Shown here: piece by piece, positions 1 to 6,344 of the stretch
How the letters are laid out: each line of letters opens with the position of its first letter
Numbering within the stretch: the stretch's first letter is position 1
NCBI GenBank assembly: GCA_017556665.1
Contig: JAFYMJ010000259.1
Location: 1-6,921 of the forward strand
Source of the DNA: Bacteroidales bacterium
GTDB taxonomy: Bacteria > Bacteroidota > Bacteroidia > Bacteroidales > UBA932
Direction of reading: 5' to 3'
Length of the DNA: 6,921 bases
Program-made: the position numbers and the translations under genes
Notes under the pieces: model-generated
Database searches by the model: none
What the model was told of the DNA's origin: nothing
What the model saw: the letters and a program-made list of their open reading frames with translations, nothing else

Positions 1-1
1 A

Positions 2-670
2 GCAAAGATTACTCTCCACAGTTCAATTAAAGGTGAAAAATTCTTCTCCTGCAGGGCTAAAAGCAAAACAATTGGAGATCTTAAGGTAACTGAATTCCGA
101 AGTATTGGGATGGACAACTCTCTATTTGTTGAGCACGGTCACAGATTCAACCAAATAGAGAAGGCAACCCAGTTATCAGAAAATGTTACAGTAGTACCGG
201 TAGGTTGTGGCAACAATGAATATTCCCTTCCACTGGGAAACTCTTTTCTTTATAAAAATGACCTTCCCGACAACTTCTCTCACGAAGTTGCAGTTTTAGT
301 CAAGACTCCAGAGGGCAACTATGCTGTTATATCTCCTTGTTCACACAATGGAATACTAAATATATTGGAAATCTGTTCAAAACAGATTTCTTGCTGTACA
401 GGCTGCAGCATCTCCAACAGCAGAAAAATGGTCAAAGCATTTGTAGGAGGATTGCATTATGTTGATTATCTTACAGTTGAAGAGGATGCCACCAAAGATA
501 TCCTACAAGAAAAATCTATTGAAGATACATTCTCCACGTTGTTAAATCTATATCCAAACATAAAAATATACTCAGGACATTGCACATGCAAAAAGGCATC
601 TGAGCAACTAAAGTTTCTTTTAAAAAACAATTACTCAAGCTTTTACACCGGATATACTATTGAGATTTAA
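2..670 (+). CDS. Metallo-beta-lactamase-fold hydrolase, 5'-truncated by the window edge
   Basis: The frame is open from position 2 to the TAA at 668-670, giving 222 visible residues, so the gene begins before the window. The ATG at 110 is probably internal, because the 36 codons before it read as ordinary sequence of this family. The family is the metallo-beta-lactamase superfamily group COG1237, which includes an archaeal enzyme making a methanopterin precursor; bacterial members are mostly uncharacterised. Seen here are the family's second-half motifs: a PCSHNGILNI segment whose His (visible residue 115) should be a metal ligand, FVGGLHYVD (about 147-155), and YSGHC near 189-193 with another ligand His. 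The first metal-binding motif, HxHxDH, must lie upstream. The middle is rich in cysteine (CCTGC at about 131-135). The usual Gly after the HCT triplet is Cys here. No signal peptide can be judged. Substrate is unknown. A 75-nt gap and a candidate promoter separate it from the next gene, so co-transcription is not assured. Confidence 0.85.
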   Translation, partial: AKITLHSSIKGEKFFSCRAKSKTIGDLKVTEFRSIGMDNSLFVEHGHRFNQIEKATQLSENVTVVPVGCGNNEYSLPLGNSFLYKNDLPDNFSHEVAVLVKTPEGNYAVISPCSHNGILNILEICSKQISCCTGCSISNSRKMVKAFVGGLHYVDYLTVEEDATKDILQEKSIEDTFSTLLNLYPNIKIYSGHCTCKKASEQLKFLLKNNYSSFYTGYTIEI

Positions 671-714
671 ATACATATTACCATTGTAGTCTAATTATTA
701 TTACATTTTTTTAT

Positions 715-722
715 TACCTTTG
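715..722 (+). promoter_or_regulatory. Candidate Bacteroides-type -7 box before the steroid cassette
   Basis: TACCTTTG is a perfect match to the TAnnTTTG -7 consensus of Bacteroidota primary sigma promoters. It would start transcription roughly 10-15 nt before the ATG at 746. No good -33 TTTG lies 19-21 nt upstream; the nearest TTG (684-686) is 28 nt away. The call rests on the -7 box and its position at the head of a tightly packed gene group. AT-rich DNA yields such matches by chance. Confidence 0.4.
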
Positions 723-745
723 GAGGTTATTTATATACTCTTGAA

Positions 746-1510
746 ATGGTTGAAACATTCAATACTTTTTTGGCAATAATGGGTATCACGGCTTTGGTGG
801 TATTTATATGCTTATTCTTTGTTACTGCAGGTTACGGAAAATTTGCCACAAAAAAATGGGGCCCTTCCGTTAACAACAAAATAGGATGGGTTATAATGGA
901 AGCACCTGTATTTGTTACAATGTGCTTATTGTGCTATTACAGCAACAGAGAACTTAACGCCACTCTGGCTGTTATTTTCGTCTTGTTCCAGCTCCATTAT
1001 TTCCAAAGATCGTTTATATTTCCTCTATTGCTTAAAGGAAACAGCAGGATGCCATTCTCCATTATTCTAATGGGAGCAACATTCAACATTCTTAACGCAT
1101 TTATGCAAGGGGGATGGCTGTTTTATATATCTCCTGCCAACATGTATACAAACAGTTGGCTTTCATCTCCACAATTTATAATTGGAACAGTTGTTTTCTT
1201 TGCCGGTATGTTCATAAACATCCATTCAGATTCAATTATACGTGGGCTAAGAAAACCTGGAGACACTAAGCATTACCTTCCTAAAGGGGGAATGTACAAC
1301 TATGTTACTTCTGCCAACTATTTTGGTGAGATTGTAGAATGGACCGGATTTGCCATACTTACCTGGAGTTTGTCGGGAGTAATATTTGCATGGTGGACAT
1401 TTGCCAACCTGGTACCTAGAGCAGCGTCAATTTACAAGAGATATATAGAAGAATTTGGTGGTGAAGTTAAAAACAGAAAATTAAAACGTGTTATTCCGTG
1501 GATATACTAA
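746..1510 (+). CDS. Membrane steroid 5-alpha-reductase (3-oxo-5-alpha-steroid 4-dehydrogenase family)
   Basis: The product has 254 residues, the length of human SRD5A2. Enzymes of this family reduce the delta-4 double bond of 3-keto-delta-4 steroids to the 5-alpha (allo, planar A/B) product with NADPH, inside the membrane. About six to seven hydrophobic segments are visible (near 8-29, 48-66, 72-93, 104-120, 143-160, 200-222). Family signatures are strong: KWGPSVNNKIGW (37-48), INIHSD (157-162), LRKPGDT (168-174), SANYFGEIVEW (189-199), and a short basic tail ending in IPWIY. By eye alignment, Glu52 and Tyr85 match the SRD5A2 residues Glu57 and Tyr91 that contact the steroid 3-keto group, while Ile229 stands where SRD5A2 has His231. 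The ATG at 746 keeps the first membrane segment; a GGAGG at 722-726 is 19 nt away, too far to be a standard ribosome site. The 3' end overlaps the next gene by 13 nt. Polyprenol or enoyl-CoA reductase relatives are less likely given how closely the signatures follow SRD5A1/2. Confidence 0.9.
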   Translation: MVETFNTFLAIMGITALVVFICLFFVTAGYGKFATKKWGPSVNNKIGWVIMEAPVFVTMCLLCYYSNRELNATLAVIFVLFQLHYFQRSFIFPLLLKGNSRMPFSIILMGATFNILNAFMQGGWLFYISPANMYTNSWLSSPQFIIGTVVFFAGMFINIHSDSIIRGLRKPGDTKHYLPKGGMYNYVTSANYFGEIVEWTGFAILTWSLSGVIFAWWTFANLVPRAASIYKRYIEEFGGEVKNRKLKRVIPWIY

Positions 1511-2733
1511 AGAAAGAGAGTAAACTTTTTACTCCATATAAATTAGGACCTGTTACATTACGCAACAGAACAATCCGTTCTGCCGCATTTGAGAATATGG
1601 CTACAGACAACAGCCCTTCAAAGATGCTGTACGACTACCATAGAAGTGTTGCAGCAGGTGGAATAGGTATGACAACATTGGCATATGCCTCAGTTGTACA
1701 AAGTGGACTTTCATTCAAGGACCAGCTATGGCTACGACCAGAAATTGTACCTGGACTTAGAGAAATTACAGATGCAATCCATAAAGAGGGAGCAGCTGCA
1801 TCAATTCAGATTGGGCACTGTGGAAACATGAGCCATAGAGCCTTTACCAAATGTATTCCTGTATCTGCATCTACAGGATTCAACTTATACTCACCTACAA
1901 TCCATAGAGGATTAAAGGAGAGCGAGATGATACAGATGGCCAAGGAGTTTGGCAATGCCATAAAACTTGCAAGGGAATCTGGTTTTGATTGTGTAGAGGT
2001 GCATGCAGGTCATGGATATCTTATCAGTCAGTTCCTTTCTCCTTACACAAACAGAAGAAAAGACAAATATGGCGGTAGCCTGGACAACAGAATGAACTTT
2101 ATGCGTATGTGCATGAATGAAGTAATGGAGGCTGCCAAAGATGATATGGCAATTATTGCAAAAACCAACATGAGTGATGGCTTTAAGGGTGGAAACGGAA
2201 TAGAAGAGGGTATTGTAATTGCCAAAGAACTTGAAAAACTTGGTGTGCATGGCATAGTTTTGAGTGGTGGTTTTGTAAGCAAGGCTCCAATGCATGTAAT
2301 GAGAGGAAGTATGCCAATTAAAACTATGACACACTATATGACACAATGGTGGCTGAAATGGGGTGTAAGAATGGTTGGCAAATACATGATTCCTTCTGTC
2401 CCTTTCAAAGAGGCCTACTTTTTGGAGGATGCACTAAAATTTAAGGAAGAAATTAAGAATATTCCTTTAATATATGTAGGTGGACTGGTTTCAAGGGAAT
2501 CTATAGAGAAAGTACTTGACAATGGTTTTGAGCTTGTTCAAATGGGTAGAGCAGTTCTACATGATCCTGCCTTTGTAAACAAGCTTAAGGAGGGTGCCCA
2601 AAGATGCAATTGCAAGCACTCAAATTATTGTATTGCACGAATGTACTCTAAAGAGATGGCTTGCCATTGTAATTTAAAGGAAGAGATTCCAGCAAATCTT
2701 ATTAAAGAAATTGAAAAACTGGAAAGATTGTAA
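1498..2733 (+). CDS. Old Yellow Enzyme-type flavin oxidoreductase, candidate 3-oxo-delta-4-steroid 5-beta-reductase
   Basis: This 411-residue protein is an NADH:flavin oxidoreductase TIM barrel (PF00724), the first domain of BaiCD, BaiH and 2,4-dienoyl-CoA reductase. Motifs in order: LFTPYKLGPVTLRNRTIRSA at 10-29, IGHCGN at 105-110, HAGHGY at 169-174 (HxxHxY active-site set), FLSPYTNRRKDKYGGSLDNR at 179-198, YVGGL at 326-330 and MGRAVLHDP at 349-357 for FMN phosphate. A C-terminal cysteine group (Cys370, 372, 378, 389, 391) resembles the iron-sulfur site of the bile-acid enzymes, but the second, NAD(P)-binding domain (about 250 residues) is absent. Start is GTG at 1498: the next in-frame ATG (Met34) would remove conserved barrel sequence, and a stop lies upstream at 1468-1470, leaving only ATT at 1480 as another option. 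It overlaps the 5-alpha-reductase by 13 nt, suggesting coupled translation. The 5-beta role is inferred from family and neighbour; the alternative is a general enone or dienoyl reductase. Confidence 0.85.
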   Translation: MDILKKESKLFTPYKLGPVTLRNRTIRSAAFENMATDNSPSKMLYDYHRSVAAGGIGMTTLAYASVVQSGLSFKDQLWLRPEIVPGLREITDAIHKEGAAASIQIGHCGNMSHRAFTKCIPVSASTGFNLYSPTIHRGLKESEMIQMAKEFGNAIKLARESGFDCVEVHAGHGYLISQFLSPYTNRRKDKYGGSLDNRMNFMRMCMNEVMEAAKDDMAIIAKTNMSDGFKGGNGIEEGIVIAKELEKLGVHGIVLSGGFVSKAPMHVMRGSMPIKTMTHYMTQWWLKWGVRMVGKYMIPSVPFKEAYFLEDALKFKEEIKNIPLIYVGGLVSRESIEKVLDNGFELVQMGRAVLHDPAFVNKLKEGAQRCNCKHSNYCIARMYSKEMACHCNLKEEIPANLIKEIEKLERL

Positions 2734-3530
2734 TGAAAGAGCAACTTAAAGGGAAATGGGCTTTGGTAACCGGTGCCAGTTCCGGAATGGGATTGCACTA
2801 CTCCATAGATTTGGCAAAAAGGGGTTGTAATGTATTGCTTGTAAGCAATCAGAAAGAGCAGGTAGAGATTGCCGCCCAAAATATTGCAAATGAATGGGGT
2901 GTAAAAACCATTGGACTATACAAAGATCTGGCTCAGGGAGACTCTGCCAATGAGTTGTATGATTTCTGCACAAACAACAATATAGAGGTAGAGGTTCTTA
3001 TAAATAATGCCGGTATATTTTTCTTTAGGGATATTGCAGACAAGCCTATGCCTGTTATTGAAACAATGCTTTATCTGCATATTGTTACAGTAACAAAACT
3101 ATGCAAATTGTTTGCTGAGCCTATGAAAAACAGAAAAAGAGGATATATTTTAAATATGTCATCAATCTCTGCACATACTCCATATCCTGGCATATCTTTA
3201 TATACTGCATCAAAATCTTATATTAGAACTTTTACAAAAGCATACCATTACGAACTTAAAGAACACGGAATTAAGGTAATGGTAGTTTGTCCTGGTGCTG
3301 TTGCAACAGATTTGTACAGTCTTCCTAAAAACTTACAGCAACTTGGAATTAACATTGGTGTAATATACAGGCCAGAAAAACTTACTCATAGAGCAATCAA
3401 CAAATTGCTTAAAGGAAAATTGGAATATATTCCAGGTATCATTAACCTATTGTTTAAACCTATATTTGCTATACTGCCCGGATGTTTTAAAATGTGGTGC
3501 AGAAGAAAAATAAGCAAATACCAGAAATAA
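2733..3530 (+). CDS. Short-chain dehydrogenase, candidate 3-beta-hydroxysteroid dehydrogenase
   Basis: A 265-residue classical SDR of the DltE/HSD17B12-like group (COG0300). It carries the dinucleotide motif TGASSGMG (13-20), NNAG (91-94), catalytic Ser144, and the YxxxK pair Tyr157/Lys161, followed by PGAV (187-190). Beta-strand 2 ends in LVSNQK with no acidic residue, which favours NADP(H) over NAD(H). The usual catalytic Asn of helix 4 appears to be His116 (LYLHIV). The C-terminal 35 residues are hydrophobic and then basic (MWCRRK), possibly a membrane-associating tail, which would suit work beside the membrane reductase. The ATG overlaps the preceding stop by one base (TAATG), and GGAAAG at 2721-2726 is a reasonable ribosome site. 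By gene order it is the best candidate for reducing or oxidising the steroid 3-position, as in 5AR/5BR/3-beta-HSDH sets. A 17-beta- or 3-ketoacyl-type activity is also possible, and sequence alone does not fix stereochemistry. Confidence 0.85.
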   Translation: MKEQLKGKWALVTGASSGMGLHYSIDLAKRGCNVLLVSNQKEQVEIAAQNIANEWGVKTIGLYKDLAQGDSANELYDFCTNNNIEVEVLINNAGIFFFRDIADKPMPVIETMLYLHIVTVTKLCKLFAEPMKNRKRGYILNMSSISAHTPYPGISLYTASKSYIRTFTKAYHYELKEHGIKVMVVCPGAVATDLYSLPKNLQQLGINIGVIYRPEKLTHRAINKLLKGKLEYIPGIINLLFKPIFAILPGCFKMWCRRKISKYQK

Positions 3531-3534
3531 GAAA

Positions 3535-4341
3535 ATGCATAATAATACACATAAGACAGCCGTAATTACTGGTGCAACAGGAGGTATAGGTACACATATT
3601 TGTGCCTGGCTTCTAAACAATGGTTATGTTGTACTGGCTGCATGCAGGAGTTTGGACAAATGGAACAAGTTTCTGGTCCAATTGCAAGAACTTAAAGCAA
3701 GCACTCAGCAGCTAAAGATGGTTAAGGTTAATCTGGAAGATTTTGCTTCTATAGATGAATTTGTTGGGGAGTGCAAAGAGTTGTCGGGGAGCAAGATTGA
3801 TATTCTTATAAATAACGCTGGAATGATTGCACCCGAATTTAAGGTTACAAAAGATGGGTACGAGAGGTCCATTCAGGTAAATTATCTGGCACCTATAAGA
3901 ATCACATCAGGCTTAATGGATTGCTTTAATGAATCATCGCTTGTTATAAATACTCTCTCTTGCACAGTAAGCATTGGCAAAGGAAAGTATCCTGTAAAGG
4001 CAGAAGGCAACGAATATGAAAAGCAGAAAAAGGAGTTCAACAACCTTATAAATTACAGCAATACCAAACTTCTTTTTGCAAAATATACCACAAAGCTGCA
4101 TAGAGAGTGCAATTTTAACGTATGCGGTGTAGATCCTGGAATTGTAAATACAGGGATAATAAGGCTACACAGATGGTATGATCCTATTGCCGATATCCTT
4201 TTCAGACCGTTCATAAGGAGTGCTTCAAAAGGTGCAGTACCAGCTATTAAGGCTTTGCAGTATAATTTCACTGCGCACAATAAAACAAAAATGCCTCTTA
4301 TATTCAAATACAATAGTATCAAAGAATTAGGCATTGAATAA
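3535..4341 (+). CDS. Second short-chain dehydrogenase, retinol-dehydrogenase type
   Basis: A 268-residue SDR that begins 4 nt after the previous stop. Motifs: TGATGGIG (12-19), ACRSLDK (36-42) whose Arg38 favours NADP(H), NNAG (93-96), catalytic Asn116 (QVNYLAP), Ser142 (NTLS), and YSNTK with Tyr174/Lys178, then DPGIVNTGI (200-208). The full Asn-Ser-Tyr-Lys tetrad is present. The 32-residue Ser-to-Tyr spacing, longer than the usual 13, is typical of the RDH11-14, WWOX and protochlorophyllide reductase group, and so is the ACR motif. It is therefore not a recent duplicate of the gene before it. RDH-type enzymes act on lipophilic alcohols and ketones such as retinoids and steroids; a second hydroxysteroid position or the opposite 3-hydroxyl stereochemistry is a reasonable inference, but the substrate is not known. 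A candidate promoter for the next gene overlaps its last codons. Confidence 0.85.
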   Translation: MHNNTHKTAVITGATGGIGTHICAWLLNNGYVVLAACRSLDKWNKFLVQLQELKASTQQLKMVKVNLEDFASIDEFVGECKELSGSKIDILINNAGMIAPEFKVTKDGYERSIQVNYLAPIRITSGLMDCFNESSLVINTLSCTVSIGKGKYPVKAEGNEYEKQKKEFNNLINYSNTKLLFAKYTTKLHRECNFNVCGVDPGIVNTGIIRLHRWYDPIADILFRPFIRSASKGAVPAIKALQYNFTAHNKTKMPLIFKYNSIKELGIE

Positions 4342-4357
4342 TTTTTTATTATTTTTG
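4327..4357 (+). promoter_or_regulatory. Candidate Bacteroides-type promoter for the acyl-CoA synthetase
   Basis: The -7 box TATTTTTG (4350-4357) matches TAnnTTTG perfectly. A partial -33 element, TTAG (4327-4330, one mismatch to TTTG), lies 19 nt upstream, within the expected 19-21 nt spacer and inside the end of the preceding gene. The implied leader before the ATG at 4380 is only about 15 nt. This would let the synthetase be expressed separately, although no terminator precedes it and read-through is also likely. The surrounding DNA is very AT-rich, so chance is not excluded. Confidence 0.4.
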
Positions 4358-4379
4358 CTCCATCAATAGAAACAAAAGA

Positions 4380-6278
4380 ATGAAAAAAACTTTAGTAGAT
4401 TTATTTGAGCAATCCGTAAAAGATTACTCCAACAATACTTTCCTATTGGAAAAAACAGGCAAAGAGTTTGAGCCAACAACATATGCTCAGGTTCAGGAAC
4501 TGGTATACAGGCTAGGTGCCGGACTTCAGGCTTTGGGTGTAAAAAAAGGTGATAACATGGCTTTGCTTTCGGAGGGCCGCAACCTATGGGTAATTGGAGA
4601 GCTTTCTATGTTTTATGCTGGAGCAACCAATGTTCCATTATCAATTAAACTAGAGGAGAGCAATGATCTTTTGTTCAGACTTGAGCATGCACAGGTACAA
4701 TACATAATGGTATCTGGACAACAGCTGAAGAAAATCCGTCTTATTATAGACAAACTTCCTCTTATAAAGAAGGTTATTGTTTTTGACCAAATGCCTGAAT
4801 ATAAAGAGAAAGAGTGTTACATTGGTGATATTTACAAAATGGGTGATGAGTTCCTTGCTTCTCATTCTAAGGAAGAGTTCCTTTCTGTTGCAAACTCACT
4901 GCAAAATGATGATTATGCAACAATAACATATACATCGGGAACCACAGCAGATCCAAAAGGGGTTATTCTTACTCACAGAAACTATACATCCAATGTTGAG
5001 CAGGCCCTTACTTTGGTAGATATTGACCAAACTTGGAGAACACTTATTATACTTCCTCTGGATCACTGCTTTGCCCATGTTGTAGGTTTCTACATTATGA
5101 TGTCTAAAGGAGCCACTGCTGCTACAGTTCAGGTTGGAAGAACTCCTCTTGAAACACTTAAGAACATTCCATTGAATATTAGAGAGGTTAAACCTGACTT
5201 TATATTAAGTGTACCTGCACTTGCCAAAACATTCAAGAAAAATATTGAGCAAGGTATTAAGGCTAAAGGTGAAAAAACAGTAAAACTGTTCAACTTTGCA
5301 CTGGATGTTGCACAAAAATATTACGGCAATGGAAATGCAGAGAGCAAAGGATTAAGAATTTTCCTTAAACCTCTTGTTGCTTTGTTTGACAAAATCCTAT
5401 TCTCTAAAGTTAGAGCAAACTTTGGTGGCAGATTAAAATTCTTTATTGGAGGTGGAGCCCTTCTTGATAAAGATTTGCAGAAATTCTATTGTGCAATTGG
5501 AATTCCTATGTTCCAGGGTTACGGTCTTAGCGAGGCTACCCCTGTCCTATCTTCAAACGGTCCAAAATATCACAGATTTGGATCCAGTGGTGTTCTGGTA
5601 AAACCTTTGGAACTTAAGATTTGTGATGCGGACGGCAATGCCCTTCCTGTTGGAGAGCAAGGTGAGATTGTAGTTAAGGGAGAGAATGTTATGGCCGGTT
5701 ACTGGAGAAATCCGGAGGCTACAGCCCAAACTGTTAAAGATGGATACTTGTATACAGGAGACTTGGGATATATGGGAAAAGACAATCTCCTTTATGTATT
5801 GGGACGATTCAAAAGTCTTCTTATTGGAAGTGACGGAGAGAAATATAGTCCAGAGGGCATTGAAGAGGCTATTGTTGAGCATTCACCTTGTATTGACCAA
5901 GTGGTATTGTACAACAACCAGAATGCATACACAACTGCACTCGTAGTTCCAAATAAAGAGAAACTGAAAGGTATACTTAAGGGGCAGAATCTTTCATTGG
6001 ACACACCAGAGGGTAAAAAAGCTGCCATAGAAGAAATAAAGAAAGAACTTGATGCATTCAACAAAGGTGGTGAATGTGAAACTATGTTCCCTCATAGATG
6101 GCTTCCTAGTACATTTGCAGTATTGCCTGAGCCTTTTACCGAGCAAAACCAGATGATTAACAGTACAATGAAGGTTGTTAGAGGAAAAGTGGAAAAATTC
6201 TACGCCAAAAGAATTGATTATATGTACACCAGTGAAGGAAAGAACATATACAACCAAACAAATATTGATTCTTTATAA
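4380..6278 (+). CDS. AMP-forming long-chain acyl-CoA synthetase (FadD/ACSL-like)
   Basis: A 632-residue adenylate-forming ligase, which would join a carboxylic acid to CoA through an acyl-AMP intermediate in the cytosol. Motifs in order: ATP-binding loop YTSGTTADPKG (184-194) followed by LTHRNY, GGGALL (357-362), YGLSEATP (381-388), YTGDLG (458-463) with the ribose-binding Asp, GRFKSLLIGSDGEKYSPEGIE (475-495, hinge and start of the mobile lid), and NSTMK (594-598) with the probable catalytic lysine. All key elements are intact. Length and motif set fit long-chain acyl-CoA synthetases rather than acetyl-CoA synthetase. It follows the SDR gene after 38 nt, has its own candidate promoter, and is followed by a strong terminator. 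The likely substrate is a fatty acid; activation of a bile-acid or steroid side-chain carboxylate (the BaiB-like role) is suggested only by position. The start ATG is preceded by an A-rich stretch (aaacaaaag), normal for this phylum. Confidence 0.9.
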   Translation: MKKTLVDLFEQSVKDYSNNTFLLEKTGKEFEPTTYAQVQELVYRLGAGLQALGVKKGDNMALLSEGRNLWVIGELSMFYAGATNVPLSIKLEESNDLLFRLEHAQVQYIMVSGQQLKKIRLIIDKLPLIKKVIVFDQMPEYKEKECYIGDIYKMGDEFLASHSKEEFLSVANSLQNDDYATITYTSGTTADPKGVILTHRNYTSNVEQALTLVDIDQTWRTLIILPLDHCFAHVVGFYIMMSKGATAATVQVGRTPLETLKNIPLNIREVKPDFILSVPALAKTFKKNIEQGIKAKGEKTVKLFNFALDVAQKYYGNGNAESKGLRIFLKPLVALFDKILFSKVRANFGGRLKFFIGGGALLDKDLQKFYCAIGIPMFQGYGLSEATPVLSSNGPKYHRFGSSGVLVKPLELKICDADGNALPVGEQGEIVVKGENVMAGYWRNPEATAQTVKDGYLYTGDLGYMGKDNLLYVLGRFKSLLIGSDGEKYSPEGIEEAIVEHSPCIDQVVLYNNQNAYTTALVVPNKEKLKGILKGQNLSLDTPEGKKAAIEEIKKELDAFNKGGECETMFPHRWLPSTFAVLPEPFTEQNQMINSTMKVVRGKVEKFYAKRIDYMYTSEGKNIYNQTNIDSL

Positions 6279-6290
6279 TTGAAAAATATC

Positions 6291-6324
6291 AAAAAAAGTG
6301 GTCTTACAGGGCCACTTTTTTTTT
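6291..6324 (+). terminator. Intrinsic terminator after the acyl-CoA synthetase
   Basis: A 13-bp stem pairs 6291-6303 with 6310-6322 around the six-base loop TTACAG; all pairs are Watson-Crick except one G-U (6302/6311). The GC core (GTGGTC against GGCCAC) is followed by nine T (6316-6324). The A-run on the left arm mirrors the T-run, so the element could act on both strands. It starts 13 nt after the stop codon and separates the synthetase from carA. Confidence 0.9.
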
Positions 6325-6344
6325 AATATTTTATGCATAATATT

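Noticed and set aside
110..112. ATG as the true start of the metallo-hydrolase gene
   Set aside because: The frame stays open to the left edge and the 36 codons before the ATG continue family-like sequence; the metal-binding N-terminal half would otherwise be missing.
722..726. GGAGG as the Shine-Dalgarno site of the 5-alpha-reductase
   Set aside because: It is 19 nt from the ATG at 746 and no acceptable in-frame start lies 5-10 nt after it.
719..743. TTTG (719-722) with TACTCTTG (736-743) as a -33/-7 promoter
   Set aside because: The spacer is only 13 nt, the -7 box has a mismatch, and transcription would start at or after the ATG of the reductase.
671..745. Terminator between the hydrolase gene and the cassette
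   Set aside because: There is a T-run (705-712) but no GC-containing stem before it.
1912..2346. 144-codon open frame on the minus strand
   Set aside because: It lies opposite the well-supported OYE gene, has no recognisable motifs and low-complexity composition typical of antisense shadow frames.
2733..4341. Tandem duplication giving rise to the two SDR genes
   Set aside because: They share only generic SDR motifs and differ in subfamily features (Ser-Tyr spacing, cofactor-strand motif, C-terminal tail).
746..4341. A complete bai-type 7-alpha-dehydroxylation operon
   Set aside because: No BaiE dehydratase, BaiF CoA transferase, BaiG transporter or full-length BaiCD is present; only reduction and dehydrogenase functions are visible.
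5553..5882. Minus-strand open frame, and the plus-strand one at 5686-5946
   Set aside because: Both lie inside the conserved C-terminal half of the acyl-CoA synthetase in other frames, with no family resemblance.
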